From Akebia trifoliata (Eukaryota; Streptophyta; Magnoliopsida; Ranunculales; Lardizabalaceae): a stretch of DNA of 64,000 nt. The notes beneath the pieces are model-generated. The model was not told the origin of the DNA. It did no database searches and saw only the letters and a list, made by a program, of their open reading frames with translations. The DNA is taken from NCBI GenBank assembly GCA_017979445.1, contig CM030706.1:20911884-20975883 (forward strand), written 5' to 3'. This document shows positions 10,752 to 21,343 of the stretch, one piece after another (within the stretch, counting starts at the first letter, position 1; each line of letters begins with the position of its first letter). Both the position numbers and the translations under genes were made by a program.

Positions 10752-11032
10752 GCTTGCTAAGTTGAAAATTCGAAAGGGCGACTTAGGCAAAAATTAAGAC
10801 AAGCTCGCAAGGTTGAAAATCTGAAAGGACGGTTTTGACAACAATCATAGCAAAGAAAAAAGAGAAAAAGCTCGCTAGATCGAAAACTTGAAAAGCCGAT
10901 CTAGGTAAAAGCTAGAGCATGCTCTCTAGTTTGAAAATGTAAGAGGGGAATCTAGGCAAAAGTTAGAGCAACAAAGAAAATAGAAGAAAATCTCCATAGA
11001 GTTGAAAAGCTGAAAGAAGGTTCGAGTCGAAA
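10752..11032 (+). repeat. Array of stem-loop repeat units (element A 3' zone)
   Basis: About five diverged units of 55-75 bp of the form GCTYGCTARRT-TGAAAA-N-GAAAGGCG-RYYTAGGC-AAAA-AGAGCA. In each, the arms around TGAAAA...GAAA are complementary: CTAAGT (10757) with ACTTAG (10781); CAAGG (10808) with TTTTG (10833, using G-U pairs); CTAGATCG (10875) with CGATCTAG (10897); CTAG (10926) with CTAG (10951). An outer GCTC/GAGC pairing also recurs. The matching array in E is at 50806-51090. Confidence 0.8.
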
Positions 11033-11760
11033 CATCAGAAGTCTGAATAATTAAGTTCAATACTTAGCTTAAACCAGACAAAGACTCAGAAGCCACAAGT
11101 ATTTTGTCTACGATTAATTTAAAAAATTTTGCTTCCGCAAGTGAACCAGGGGGGGAGAAGGGTGAATTCCATGATTAGTCTCAAAAGAAAATATTTTGTT
11201 CTCTTGATCCTGACTCAAAATCTTCAACATAAAAAATCGATATTAAAAAGTTGAATCTTTATTGCGTTTATGGTAATCAAATATTTCAAACCTTCATACA
11301 ATGGGCACTTTCTTTCTTCTTTGATATGTAGTTTCCCCCTTATGCTAGGGGCATTTCTTTTTAGATGTATTCAATACAATGTTTCCTGTCAAACTAGGTG
11401 CATTTTGTTATCAAACTTGATCAATGTTAATCCTGAAAGATAATGGGAACCCCAAATTTAAGATTACCCTCCTTATAGCAATTTTTTGAAAACCCTTAAG
11501 GTTCAAAAGAAGTTAAAATTCATAAAATTTTGAAAGACTTTGAGGTTCAAACAGAAGTATTTTTTATTTCATATTTAGTTTTGCCCAGAGATTAACTTAT
11601 TACCCTTTCACCTAGATAGAGATAGGGCATTCTTTCTTTCCCAGATGTAATCATTCTTTCCCAGATCTATTCATTCCTAGATTCAATCGTTCTTTTCCAC
11701 ATTCATTTTCAATCATTCTTTCCCAAATTCATTTATCCCTTCCAAGTTTTACTCAGTCAT
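11033..11760 (+). other. Element A 3' zone, mixed non-coding
   Basis: Aligns with 51091-51660 of E (a GAACCAGGGGGGGAGAA block, TTATTGCGT-TTATGGTAATCAAA, CTAGGGGCATT motifs). From 11630 to 11755 there are short CATTCTTTCCCAGAT repeats. No gene. Confidence 0.6.
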
Positions 11761-11998
11761 ATGCCGCCGAAGGTTTTCTTGGAATTATACTCAGATGCCA
11801 CCGAGGGTTTGCTTGGAATTATGCTGAGATGTCACCGAGGATTTTCTCGGAATTATGTTCAGATGCCGCCGAGGGTTTGCTCGGAATGACACTAAGATAC
11901 TGCCGAGGGTTTACTCGGAATTAGGCTCAAATGTCGTCGAGGGTTTGCTCTGAATTATGGTCAGATGCCGCTGAGGGTTTTCTCGGAATTATGCTATG
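11761..11998 (+). repeat. 34-bp minisatellite, 7 units, hairpin-forming
   Basis: Seven units start at 11761, 11795, 11829, 11863, 11897, 11931 and 11964. The core is ATGCCGCCGAGGGTTTGCTC then GGAATTATGCTCAG. Each holds CCGAG-GGTTTG-CTCGG, a 5-bp stem with a 5-6 base loop; most changes keep the pairing through G-U (CTTGG, CTGAG). It lies 370 bases before the polypurine tract. Confidence 0.88.
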
Positions 11999-12355
11999 TT
12001 TATCCCCAGATTATGCTCAATTTTGTGCTCAGTTTTATGCTAAGATTTTACTTAATTTATGCATAGATCTAGTTCAAACCATCTTTGAGATTTATCTCAG
12101 ATTTCGAGTACACACACTTGCACGTTCTTAGTCAAGGAGAATTTTTTAATTCAAAGATCTGACACTGTCAGTGAGAGCTCACATTTAAGGACCTGACAAA
12201 TTTGTAGTTCGGGGAGAGTTTTACCCTCAAGGATCCGAACATCCCGACGAACTGTTAAATCAGGCTGCAAAATGAACTATCACTAGTTTTGGCATTCGGA
12301 TATCGCACTATCTACCGAAATAGATTTGCTATCTAGTTTGCTTCAACTCTCTGCC
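11999..12355 (+). other. Element A 3' zone before polypurine tract
   Basis: Degenerate TTATGCTCA-type short repeats (to about 12060), then a block conserved with E (56600-56800): AGTCAAGGAGAATTTT, CCTCAAGGATC, CATTCGGATRTCGCACTATCT. No coding content. Confidence 0.6.
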
Positions 12356-12368
12356 AAAGAGGGGCATC
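12356..12368 (+). other. Polypurine tract of element A
   Basis: AAAGAGGGGCATC lies immediately before the TG of the 3' LTR. Element E has AAAGAGGGACATC in the same place. This primes plus-strand DNA synthesis. Confidence 0.85.
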
Positions 12369-13895
12369 TGTAGATACCCCATTTTTGCATTCACCTGATT
12401 AATCAACTCGTCAACCCGATTGCAACGGTTCCCAATGATGGATGATTATTTCAATGCTCTATTTCGTTACTGGATATGTTTCAGAAATTCGATTGAGGTA
12501 TCTCAAACTAACAAAACTGTAGAAACAATACTTAGCTAGGAAAATATAATCCCAAAAACATAGAAATCATCATCTTGCAGACAAAAAGAAGATTTACGAT
12601 AAAAATCATTAAAAAATGATCAAATTACAAAAATACCCATAACATCAAAACATCCTTAGAGCCCCCTTACGCTTAGGAAAACATATTTGAATATATAAAA
12701 CAACAAAATAAAATCAAATAAATCATTTCGCCAATTTTAATCAAATTCGATAAAATTACGAAAATACCCCTCATAAAGGTTGACAATCATTTCATACCAA
12801 AAAATTTCATAAGTGATACGAACCAATAATCCCATTGAATTCCTTACGAAAATCGATTCCTCAATATCCCAGAACATCTAAAATCAACTTGAAACGCAAA
12901 AGTTCTCTTCGGGGGCAAAACGATAATTTTCTAATTTTTTAAAATTTTAATTTCAAAATAATAAATAAAATATTAATTAACGTAAGTCAAAATCCTAATT
13001 AAAACCCTAATATAAAAAAATCAAGTCAATCTCATAAGATTTAAGTCAAAACCCTAATTAAAACCCTAATCTAAAAAGACCAAGTCAATCTCATAAGACT
13101 TAAGTCAAAACCTTAACCTAAAAGAACCAAGTCAATGTCATAAGACTTAAGTCAAAATCCTAATTAAAACCTAATCTAAAAAGACCACGTCAATCTCATA
13201 AGACTAAAGTCAAAACCCTAATTAAAATCCTAAAAGAAACCTAATCAAATACTAACTCTACCCAAAACACTCTATAAATAGAGAGCCTCCACAACCTAAT
13301 TTCGGTAGGTCAAAATAAATCCTAGAAAAAGTCAATCAAAAAGTCCACCTAGCCTTCCTCAAACCCTAATTTTGAAATCTTAACTCCTTACCTATCATCC
13401 AAACTCCAGTTTTACTCAAAAAACATCCAGAAACATTTAAAAAATATCCAAAAAATCCTTCAAAAAAATATAGAAAACACTCAGATCTAGGAAGCAGATA
13501 CTTCATTTTGGAGATCAGAAGTGGATTCAGTGACGGAAATGAAGCAAGGAATCTCATACAAAGAATCTCTCCACCAGATCTGATGGAACAAATCGTCGCG
13601 AACATCTATGTACATTTTTCTTCTATTTATTTTATTTATTTGTTTTTAAGTCTTCTAGCAATGTAGTTTTCTTGGAAACTAGTAGAGACCAAATTTTGCT
13701 GGGCAGGGTTGGTGCCTAACACCTTCCAACCCCTTAACGTGATCCCTGGACTTAATTTATTTTTGTAAATTAGTTATTTTTTTTATCCATCTTGAGTCAA
13801 TGTTCGGTTCCTAGACCGTAATAACTAGGTGGCGACTCCCAAACCTTGAAAATCAAAAGCGGATCAACACACCCTGCTGATCGAGTGCGCTTTTA
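12369..13895 (+). repeat. 3' LTR of element A
   Basis: Begins TGTAGATACCCC and ends GCGCTTTTA. It is the same family as the 5' LTR, including the ~60-bp internal tandem units (12980-13230) and a TATA box at 13272-13280. It differs from the 5' LTR by many substitutions and small indels, so the insertion is not recent. Followed by ATATC at 13896-13900. Confidence 0.9.
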
Positions 13896-13900
13896 ATATC

Positions 13901-14196
13901 CTTTGATATTCATCTTCAGAGATAGCACTATTTATAACATTAAGTGATTTGAAATTATTACTACTGTCAATCTTATCTTATTCGGACCAATTCTTTGATG
14001 GTCTCGAAATAGTAGTTGAGACACCATTAACTTCTATTGTGTCAACTGGAGGTTCTCAACCTTACACTATCATGTTCCATATGTCCCTACTTAGGGAGTT
14101 GATATATATATATCATCCTTTTATTTTTCCAGAATACGTATTTAACACCACCAAACATGGGAGGTTGAGTAGAACTCTATTTCTCAGATTTAGACA
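13901..14196 (-). pseudogene. Ty1/copia gag, N-terminal part (element F)
   Basis: Starts at an ATG at 14196 (MSKSEK, then a stop) and reads toward 13901. Recognisable stretches: SRDIWNMIV, EPPVDTIEVNGV, NWSE-DKIDSS, LNVINSAISEDEY. This is the usual start of copia gag (family form DYDLWNVI...W...D.....NSKA.N.L..A....EF). The reading continues across the A insertion at 1984 with TCMSTEQASKILEALYEG. Four or more stops occur. The PBS lies 56 bases upstream, a normal leader distance. Confidence 0.78.
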
Positions 14197-14251
14197 TGAT
14201 ACAAAGCCAATATGATCAGCTCAAGATTGTTAGATCCTTCTAGAGCAACAA

Positions 14252-14263
14252 ACTCTAATACCA
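14252..14263 (-). other. Primer binding site of copia element F
   Basis: On the minus strand TGGTATTAGAGT, close to the initiator-methionine tRNA complement TGGTATCAGAGC. It is followed by TTGTTGCTCTAGAAGGATC, a leader typical of copia elements. Confidence 0.75.
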
Positions 14264-14265
14264 AT

Positions 14266-15965
14266 TGAAATTACGGGTTTTGTATCGTGTCTAAACCTAG
14301 AGGGACGTGAATAAGTAAATTAAAATTTCTATTTTAAATCACCCCACAAAGTTAGATTATGTCTCGATTATGCTACGATCATAAATATGCAAATGATTAA
14401 TTTAAATTGAGTTACTGCATGGCATATTACACATACTCATAAAGTAGATAATTTATCTAATGTTGGATATGCATGTCATGGCATACATATAAATTTAGGC
14501 ATAGTGCATAATCGTAAAGAAGACACAAGATTTATAGTGGTTCGGCAACTTGCCTACATCCACTACCAAGTACTCTACTATTGGGTCTTGGGTTCCACTA
14601 TTAAAATAGAGGTTTATGGTTCACCTCGAAACCTTACCTAGAATTTTTAAGCTTAGAAAAAATTCTAAACCCTAAGATCAAGAGAATGACATTCTCTCGA
14701 AATGGAATTTTTCTATCGGTAGAATCCCCAAACCAATTTTTTAAATGAGATAACACCTCATTCAAACTCTAAGTTTTGTTATTTGGAAAAACTTAGAACC
14801 TTGTTCTCTTGAGTAGAGTCCTCAACTCTTCTCAAGAGCTTTGTTTTTGGGATGGAGCCAAGAACCACTTTTAGTTAAGGAAAGAGAAATTTAACAAAAG
14901 AATTCCTCACAAGACAAGATTCAATGGATCGACCTACCAAAATATTGTTTTGAGTTCTTTACATCCTTAAGAGAGTCATCTTCATCTTGATGTACTCCTT
15001 GCTTCAAATGGATGCTCGACATCTTCATCTTCATGTACTCCTTGCTTCAAATGGATGCTCGAATCTTCTTTGGATTCACCACTGTGTGCCCAAGTAGGGA
15101 TGTTGGATAAAGAGGTTCAACATTGAAAAGACTTGGGTTGAATGTTTTTCTACTAAGTGTAGAGCCTATTATAGCTAGAGAAAGTATGGGGGAATGGGAG
15201 TTTAGTGTGGGTTTTCTTTAGGGAAGGAAACATGAGAGAAATGAGCCAAAAATCACTTTTTTAACTCATTTTTGAACTTTCAACAGTTATACCGGTGGAA
15301 CCGATTTTTAAAAGTTTGCTGCTGGTGCCACCTGTTTTGGTGAATAATGCCACCAGATAAATTACAAAAATGCCATTGGGGGGTATTTTGGCCATAACTT
15401 TCAAATGGTAACTCTTATTCGCATGCCGTTCCGGAATCTGATAGATCTTACTATGTAGAACATCCCCAAACTGCCACCAAGGTATGGATAATTGAATAAA
15501 TGGGTGAAATGACTAAAATTCAACTTTCGGAAAGGCTGGTGTAAAAACAGATCTAAGGTGTGCTAGATAATACATATATAATACAACAAAAAAAATACCA
15601 ATGACAGAAAATAGTTTTAGGGTGGTCAAATTCTAATGTCCCTTCTGTGACCATTTTCGATGTTCAAAATATCTGATAAAAAACGTATCGAGGAAAGAGT
15701 TTCCCTAAACACTATGAGTCGACTTATCAATCACCTAATTGTTTGGGAATATCTTAGGTGGTCCCAATACCTCTTAGGCTTCGTGCACACACATTGAAAC
15801 CTTTTGTTGAGGTACGTGCGGTTGAACACCTTTATTAGAATCTTCATATGTCTTCAATGGTAAATCAATCAAACACTCAACTTATGTCTCGGGATTGACA
15901 AAATATAGAATTAACAAAAATCAATGTGGCATAGTCAAAATACACTGCGTCTAATTAAAATTTCG
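14266..15965 (-). repeat. 5' LTR region of copia element F (outer end uncertain)
   Basis: The minus-strand LTR should end in CA at 14266 next to the primer site. Inside are ATTTATAGTGGTTCGG and TGCCTACATCCACTACC (14530-14570), found in many plant copia LTRs, and a repeated CTTCATCTTSATGTACTCC (about 14980-15050). I could not find the outer TG end or a duplication; the sequence is cut by LTR H at 15966, so part of this span may belong to something else. Confidence 0.45.
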
Positions 15966-17552
15966 TGTAGACACCCAAATTTGACCGGGCGCTCGACGCA
16001 AAATGCCTAAAATTCTTAAAAATCGAAATAGGCCCTCAAAGCCCAAACCTTCACAAAATCTCTATTTTCTTTCAATAAATGGCCCAAGGCCCTATCCACA
16101 TTGCCCATGGACCCAAACCTACCTCACCAATCTACACTTCTCAATCCACCTCAACACAAATTCAATTCAACCCACCCCAAGCCAAACCTACCACCTAAGC
16201 CCATGGGACTCAACCCATCATCCATTACTATTCAACCCATTACCCAATTATCCTACCCAAGCCCAATTCTCAACCCAAGTCCAACATCACAACCATTCAA
16301 CATGATCATCAAGGTGGGACACATGTCACCACCTCAACTCACCTCCCTTATCCAACCACCTAACCCTATCACTTTTCTCTAAACATCCTCTACCCACATA
16401 TCACCTATCATCTTTTCTCTAAAAGAATCCATCTACCTACACCTCCAACCCATACCTTCCCCTAACCTACTTTCATCATTTCCTACAAAACTCACCTTTA
16501 CAGTCCAAACCCACACCCCTCCTCTCAAATCAAACACTCATCATTTCCAATCAATCCATCTAAACTCCTAATCTTTACACATCTTGACACATGTCATCAT
16601 CTTTCTCACCCTCCCAAAACCTAATCAACCATCCTCTTACACCCCTAATTCTCTTAAACCCAGCACTACTCCCCTTTACTTCGCCAAACATTCAACCAAT
16701 CAATCAGCCTCTTACACTAATATTCCCTCAACTAAGCACCACTCATTTTAATATACTAAACACTTAACCCAAATGGGTTGAATGATCCAACCCATTTGGG
16801 TTACGAATAATATATTTAACCACCCTTCCTTGAATACCCTTTCATTTTCTTCAATTTACACACACCCTCTCTCAAACCCCTAACCATTCTACCCTTTTCA
16901 TCATTTCACCCCATCTTATCCCTAAAAAACAAAACCAAAATTCTATAAAATCCCCCCATCCTTAACACAATTCTCACATAATGCTTAAACCCCCAAAAGA
17001 CAAAAAAATTACTCTCTTAATACTCATACTCAATCCTCTACTCTCAACTTACAAATCAACTCATTTTCAACTCTCTACCCTTTTTCAAAGAAACCAAGAT
17101 CAAGTCAAAGAGGACTCGTCAAGGAAAGTCAAGAAAGGACAAGAATAACAAGGTGGGCTTTGGACAAAAGAATACCCCCCTTCTCTCCTCTTTAACTTTT
17201 CCTTTTCTACTTCTCCCCTTCTCTACACTTATGCATACATCACGAGAGGTTTGAGCCATAAAATTTTTTATTTTAAATGGACCGAATCGAAGGTTACCAC
17301 CAACGGTGGAGGGTGTAGGGTGCCTAATACTTTCCCTATTCCTTAACATGGACCCTCTTACCTAGATCCAAGATTGGACCAATTAGCCATATCCGTATGA
17401 GAGTTATTAGATGCCAAAAAATAATTTTTCAAAAAATATTTCACGGGTGACTATTCACACCCTTTTGCAAAAAGAATGGTGGTGAATCCAAAATCCCAAA
17501 GTGGTTGAGATGTTCAAAAAATGAAAAATCTCATGTCTACACCTCGACTTCA
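15966..17552 (+). repeat. LTR H (Tat/Athila-type), solo or fragment
   Basis: Starts TGTAGACACCCAAATTTGAC. Contains a TATA box at 16943-16950 (CTATAAAA), a GGTGTAGGGTGCCTAATACTT block near 17310, as in U5 of the other LTR families here, and a degenerate gtggtgaatccaaaatccc (17477). The right end is placed at ...TTCA (17552) by analogy only. Flanking pentamers (TTTCG left, ATGTC right) do not match, so truncation is possible. The Pro/Thr-rich ORFs at 16003-16382 follow from C-rich composition and are not genes. Confidence 0.55.
16765..16803. repeat. Perfect 15-bp inverted repeat
   Basis: Arms TAACCCAAATGGGTT (16765-16779) and AACCCATTTGGGTTA (16789-16803) with a 9-base spacer. Each arm is itself nearly palindromic, so several alternative hairpins can form. 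It sits in H about 140 bases upstream of the TATA box. Confidence 0.9.
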
Positions 17553-19168
17553 ATGTCTAAATTTTTTTCACAGATCTTTAATTTTCTCCCTAGTCGTAAT
17601 GAGCACAAAGTTTTTTGATTTTCTAAATTTTTTTTGGATTGACAGAAAATAGAAAAAATAATTAAAATAAAGAAAACAACAAAAATAACTTCAACTAACT
17701 TAGAAAAACTATACCTTTCTCTGGTAACGAGCTAAAATTTTGATGTCGTCGTTGTCTTCTCATCAGAAATTATATTTTTATACTCTTCTTAGCTTGTAGG
17801 CAAGTGAGGAATCAAACCCAAGAGAGAGGGGGACGTTACCAAGTTAGCAATAAAGAAGTTAACCTATGTTACAATTTACAACAATTTAAAACCTATTTTT
17901 GTTTTTTATGAAACAAAATGAAAAGTAAATGAATGTTGCTGGAAAATAAAGTAATATAAGAGAAAATTATTCTAGGAAAATAAAAGAGATAAAAAATCCA
18001 TTAGTGATTACAGTAACCTACGATTAGAAAATAAAACTGTATTTGAATTTATCTTTTTTTGCATTCAATATCAAAGACTTATTGTGAGCTCCTTGGGTTG
18101 GAAGATATGGCATAAACCTTTTTGAAAAAGTACTATAGTTAGGACTTCTTCACTCACTAATGTGTGAAGTCCCTACCACCAAATATCTAGTTTAAGTATG
18201 TTCTATCTTGATCTTATTTAAGCATAAAATATCTAAGTTATGCAAATGTGGTGTACAGATTCATCTAAAATTTTGATCCATTAGAGTTGAATAAAACCTT
18301 AAATGAATCCTATAAAAAATATAAAGAACATGGAAGGATACAGAAATAACACATAATTAAAGCTTGCTCCTAGACTTTCACCTCTCACTAATGAAGGAAG
18401 TCTAGCCTAAGGTCATGACAATGATACAAAAAGAAGTAAAAGAAGCAATACTTGTATTCATGGTAATCAAGATACACTATATCCTAAAGAAATTATAGAA
18501 GTTATTGAAATAAAACCTAACTACAAAATGAAAATTACGAAGAAAATACCAAAGGTATTAGAGGAGAAGAAGAGAAGGGACAAAAGACCTAAAAAACATT
18601 TCTAAATTAGGAAAATTATCTATTTATAGACTTGAGGTATTTTTGAAGGATCTAAATATAGCCGTCATCACTCTTGCGAATAATCTCACGTGTGAAGCAA
18701 ATTGGAACAATTCTAGGGCGATCCAACCGAGGTAGACTCTACGATATTCATATTTGACTGCACTATATTAATTTGGAAACCTCCAGATCTCAGATTTTGA
18801 TTGGCAGGTTGATTTGACTTATTGATTCCAATGCACTCTTGCTTAAGTGATTTTATGTTCTTTTAAATGAGTTGATCATTGACCTTTATATTGTACACAT
18901 GTGATCAATTTTTCGATATTCATAATTATTTTATGTAATTAAGCCTAATTAACATGGTATAACATGAAATGTAATAAATTGAGGCTTAACATATTTATTT
19001 ATCTAATCTAATGAAATAAGAACGAAAATCAAGATAAATACTTGGGAAAGTGCGGATAAATCACTGTTTTGAGACATTGGTCAATATTCCTTGTGATGAT
19101 GAAGATTATAGAATCGATAAGATCTTTATAATTCTACGAAATTATGGGTTGGAAGGGACATAGTATTT
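17553..19168. other. Unclassified decayed repeat sequence
   Basis: AT-rich, no convincing coding frame. Two related pieces, CTTCACTCACTAATGTGTGAAGTC (near 18148-18171) and TTTCACCTCTCACTAATGAAGGAAGTC (near 18377), hint at internal repeats or an LTR, but I could not place ends. The left flank of the solo LTR at 19174 joins in frame to the unrecognised coding remnant at 20798. Confidence 0.35.
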
Positions 19169-19173
19169 GATTG
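19169..19173. repeat. Target-site duplication GATTG (left copy)
   Basis: GATTG here and at 20793-20797 flank the solo LTR exactly. Confidence 0.93.
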
Positions 19174-20792
19174 TGAAAGCGTCCTCGATTCGCGGGGTGC
19201 GCGGATCCACTTTTGACTTTTGAAGTTTGGGAGTTCCACCTAGTTATTACGGTCTAAAAACTAAATACTGACACTAAAAAGGTAAATACTACTAATCTAC
19301 GAAAGAAAAATACGGGTCCGGGGATCACGTTACGGGGTTGGCAGGTGTTAGGCACCAACTACGCCGAGCAAAAATTGGTCTCTACTTATTTTTAAATAGA
19401 ACTACATTGCTAAAAAGACCTAATCAATAAAAAAAATTAAAATCTTTACCTTTACGAAGACAATGGTCTTATTCCCTCAGATTTGGTAAAATAGTTCTTC
19501 GTACAGCGCTCCTCGCTTCATTCTGTTACCGGATTCGCTTCGGATCTCCAAAATAAAGTATCGTCTTCTGAATTTTTCTAATCTTTTTATGGATTTTTGA
19601 GTTGTTTGGAAGAGTTTCTAGGTGTTTTTGGAGATAAAGTTGAGGTATGGATGTTAGGTAAGGAGTTGGGGCTTCAAAATTAAGGTTTATGGGAGGATAA
19701 GGGAGTTTTTTGACCTACTTCTCTTAGGATTTATTTTTTCATACGAAAATAGGTTGTAAGGACCCTTATTTATAGATTTTTTTAAGTGCTTGTTTAGATA
19801 GAGTTAGTGTTTAATAATAATTCTTTTAGAAAGAGTTATTGTTTAATTATAATTATTTTAGGTAGAGTTATATTTTAATTAGAATTGTTTTAACTAGAGT
19901 TATTATTTAATTAGAACTCTATTATGATTTTGACTTTTAGTCTCACTTGATTGACTTTAAGATATTGAATTTAGTCTTACTTGATTGACTTTAGTCTTAC
20001 CTGACTGACTTTAGTCTTACTTGATTGACTTTAAGATCTTGATTTTAGTCTTACTTGATTGACTTTAAGATCTTGATTTTAGTCTTACTTGATTGACTTT
20101 AATTTCTTGACTTTAGTCATACTTGATTGACTTTAGTCATACTTGATTGACTTTAATTTTAATTAGAATTTCACTTTACATTAATTAATATTTTAATTAT
20201 TAATTTCATAATTTTTAATTATTAAAATTGTAATTATCATTTTGCCCTCGGAGATGACTCTTTGCATTTTAAGTCGGTTGTTGATGTTCTAGGATGTTTT
20301 GGAATCGATTTTTCGTAAGGAATTCAATGGAAATATTGGTTTGTGTCATTTATGAAATTTTTTGTGCAAAATGGTCATGAACCTTATGAGGGGCATTTTC
20401 GTAATTTTGTCAAAAATTGTGAAAATTGGCGAAATGATTTATTTGGCTTTGATTTGTTATTTTATGTATTCGAATGAGTTTTCCTAAGCATGATGTAAGC
20501 TCTAAGGATGTTTTGAAGTTAGGGGTATTTTGGTAATTTGATCATTTTTTAGTGATTTTTACCGTGAAGCTTCTTTTTGTTTGTAAGATTATAATTTCTA
20601 TGCTTTTGGAGTTATATTTTCCTAGCACAGCATGATTTTTAAGGTTTTGTTAGTTTGAGATACCTCATCTGAATTTCTGAAATATATCTAACAACAAAAT
20701 AAAGTATTGGAATAATCATCCATCATTGGGAATCCTTGCAATCGGTTTGACAAGTTGATTAATCAGGCGAGTGCAAAAATGGGGTGTCTACA
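19174..20792 (-). repeat. Solo LTR, A family
   Basis: 1,619 bp, minus strand, from TGTAGACACCCC (ending 20792) to GCTTTCA (19174), with perfect GATTG duplications. Inside, 19930-20150 holds tandem TTAGTCTTACTTGATTGACT units. The TG...CA ends are intact and no internal sequence remains, the product of LTR-LTR recombination. Confidence 0.95.
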
Positions 20793-20797
20793 GATTG

Positions 20798-21310
20798 ATT
20801 TCTAAAGAGATTTCATTATTAGTGGTGATTAGGCTCTTTGGAGTTAGTGTAAATAGAGGATTAAACTTATTTCTCATTTTTTCTAAGACATGATTGTCTT
20901 TTGAGAATGGATTGATAGACAATTCTAAATAAATATATTCTTCCTTGAGAGATTGTTCTAAAGATTGGTTTTGTGGGATTGTTTCTTCTAGGAACAAATC
21001 ATTATCTTCTATTAAGATAGCTTATTGCTCTAGTTGTAATTCCATCCTCCCTATGGTGGGTGTTGTAACCTATTTGATGTCTATTTTGGCTTCAAAGGAA
21101 AGTGGGTTATCAATTATGGATAGACAATTATGGAGTTCCTTGAGGAATTGATAATCATCACTAAAGGTATCTTGGAAGAGTAGTGAATTTTCTAGGATTG
21201 GGATATCCTCATTTTCAAATTGATCAAACTTTCCTTCTTCTTCTAAGGATAACTTTAGGTGTCTTAATTGGATCTCTATATGGACTTGGGCTTGAGCATT
21301 CTCTTATTGT
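20798..21310 (-). pseudogene. Unrecognised coding remnant
   Basis: One minus-strand frame runs about 170 codons with only two internal stops: from an acidic Gln/Glu/Leu-rich part (LRHLKLSLEEEGKFDQ near 21260) through MELQLEQ and LFLEETIPQNQSLEQSL to LFTLTPKSLITTNNEISLEI. Removing the solo LTR and one GATTG extends it as EINQILCPFQPII. I do not recognise the family. Glu/Gln/Asn richness would fit a gag or linker of a retroelement or plant pararetrovirus-like repeat, but that is only a possibility. Confidence 0.4.
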
Positions 21311-21343
21311 TTTTGGAGAAGTTATTGTTGAATGAGTTATTGT

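Larger units (their letters stand above)
1990..13895 (+). mobile_element. Element A: complete but gutted Tat/Ogre-like Ty3/gypsy retrotransposon
   Basis: About 11.9 kb between matching ATATC duplications. Order: LTR 1990-3445, primer site, long non-coding leader with tandem repeats, an inserted solo LTR (7277-8983), short pol remnants (about 8990-10020), a long 3' zone with several tandem repeats, polypurine tract, LTR 12369-13895. No gag is recognisable and RT/RNase H are absent, so A could only have moved with proteins from relatives. The Tat/Ogre assignment rests on the TGTAGACACCCC LTR start, the GACTCCACTGGGGA primer site and the integrase remnants; the lineage is inferred, the structure is seen. 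Confidence 0.88.

Noticed and set aside
10302..10790. Two similar minus-strand ORFs (79 and 77 aa) as a gene pair
   Set aside because: They are copies of a duplicated 3' UTR block and run against the element; the single block in E lacks an equivalent conserved frame.
16003..16382. Pro-rich ORFs as a possible cell-wall protein gene
   Set aside because: No signal peptide or repeat motif, overlapping frames equally open, inside an LTR with a G-poor strand.
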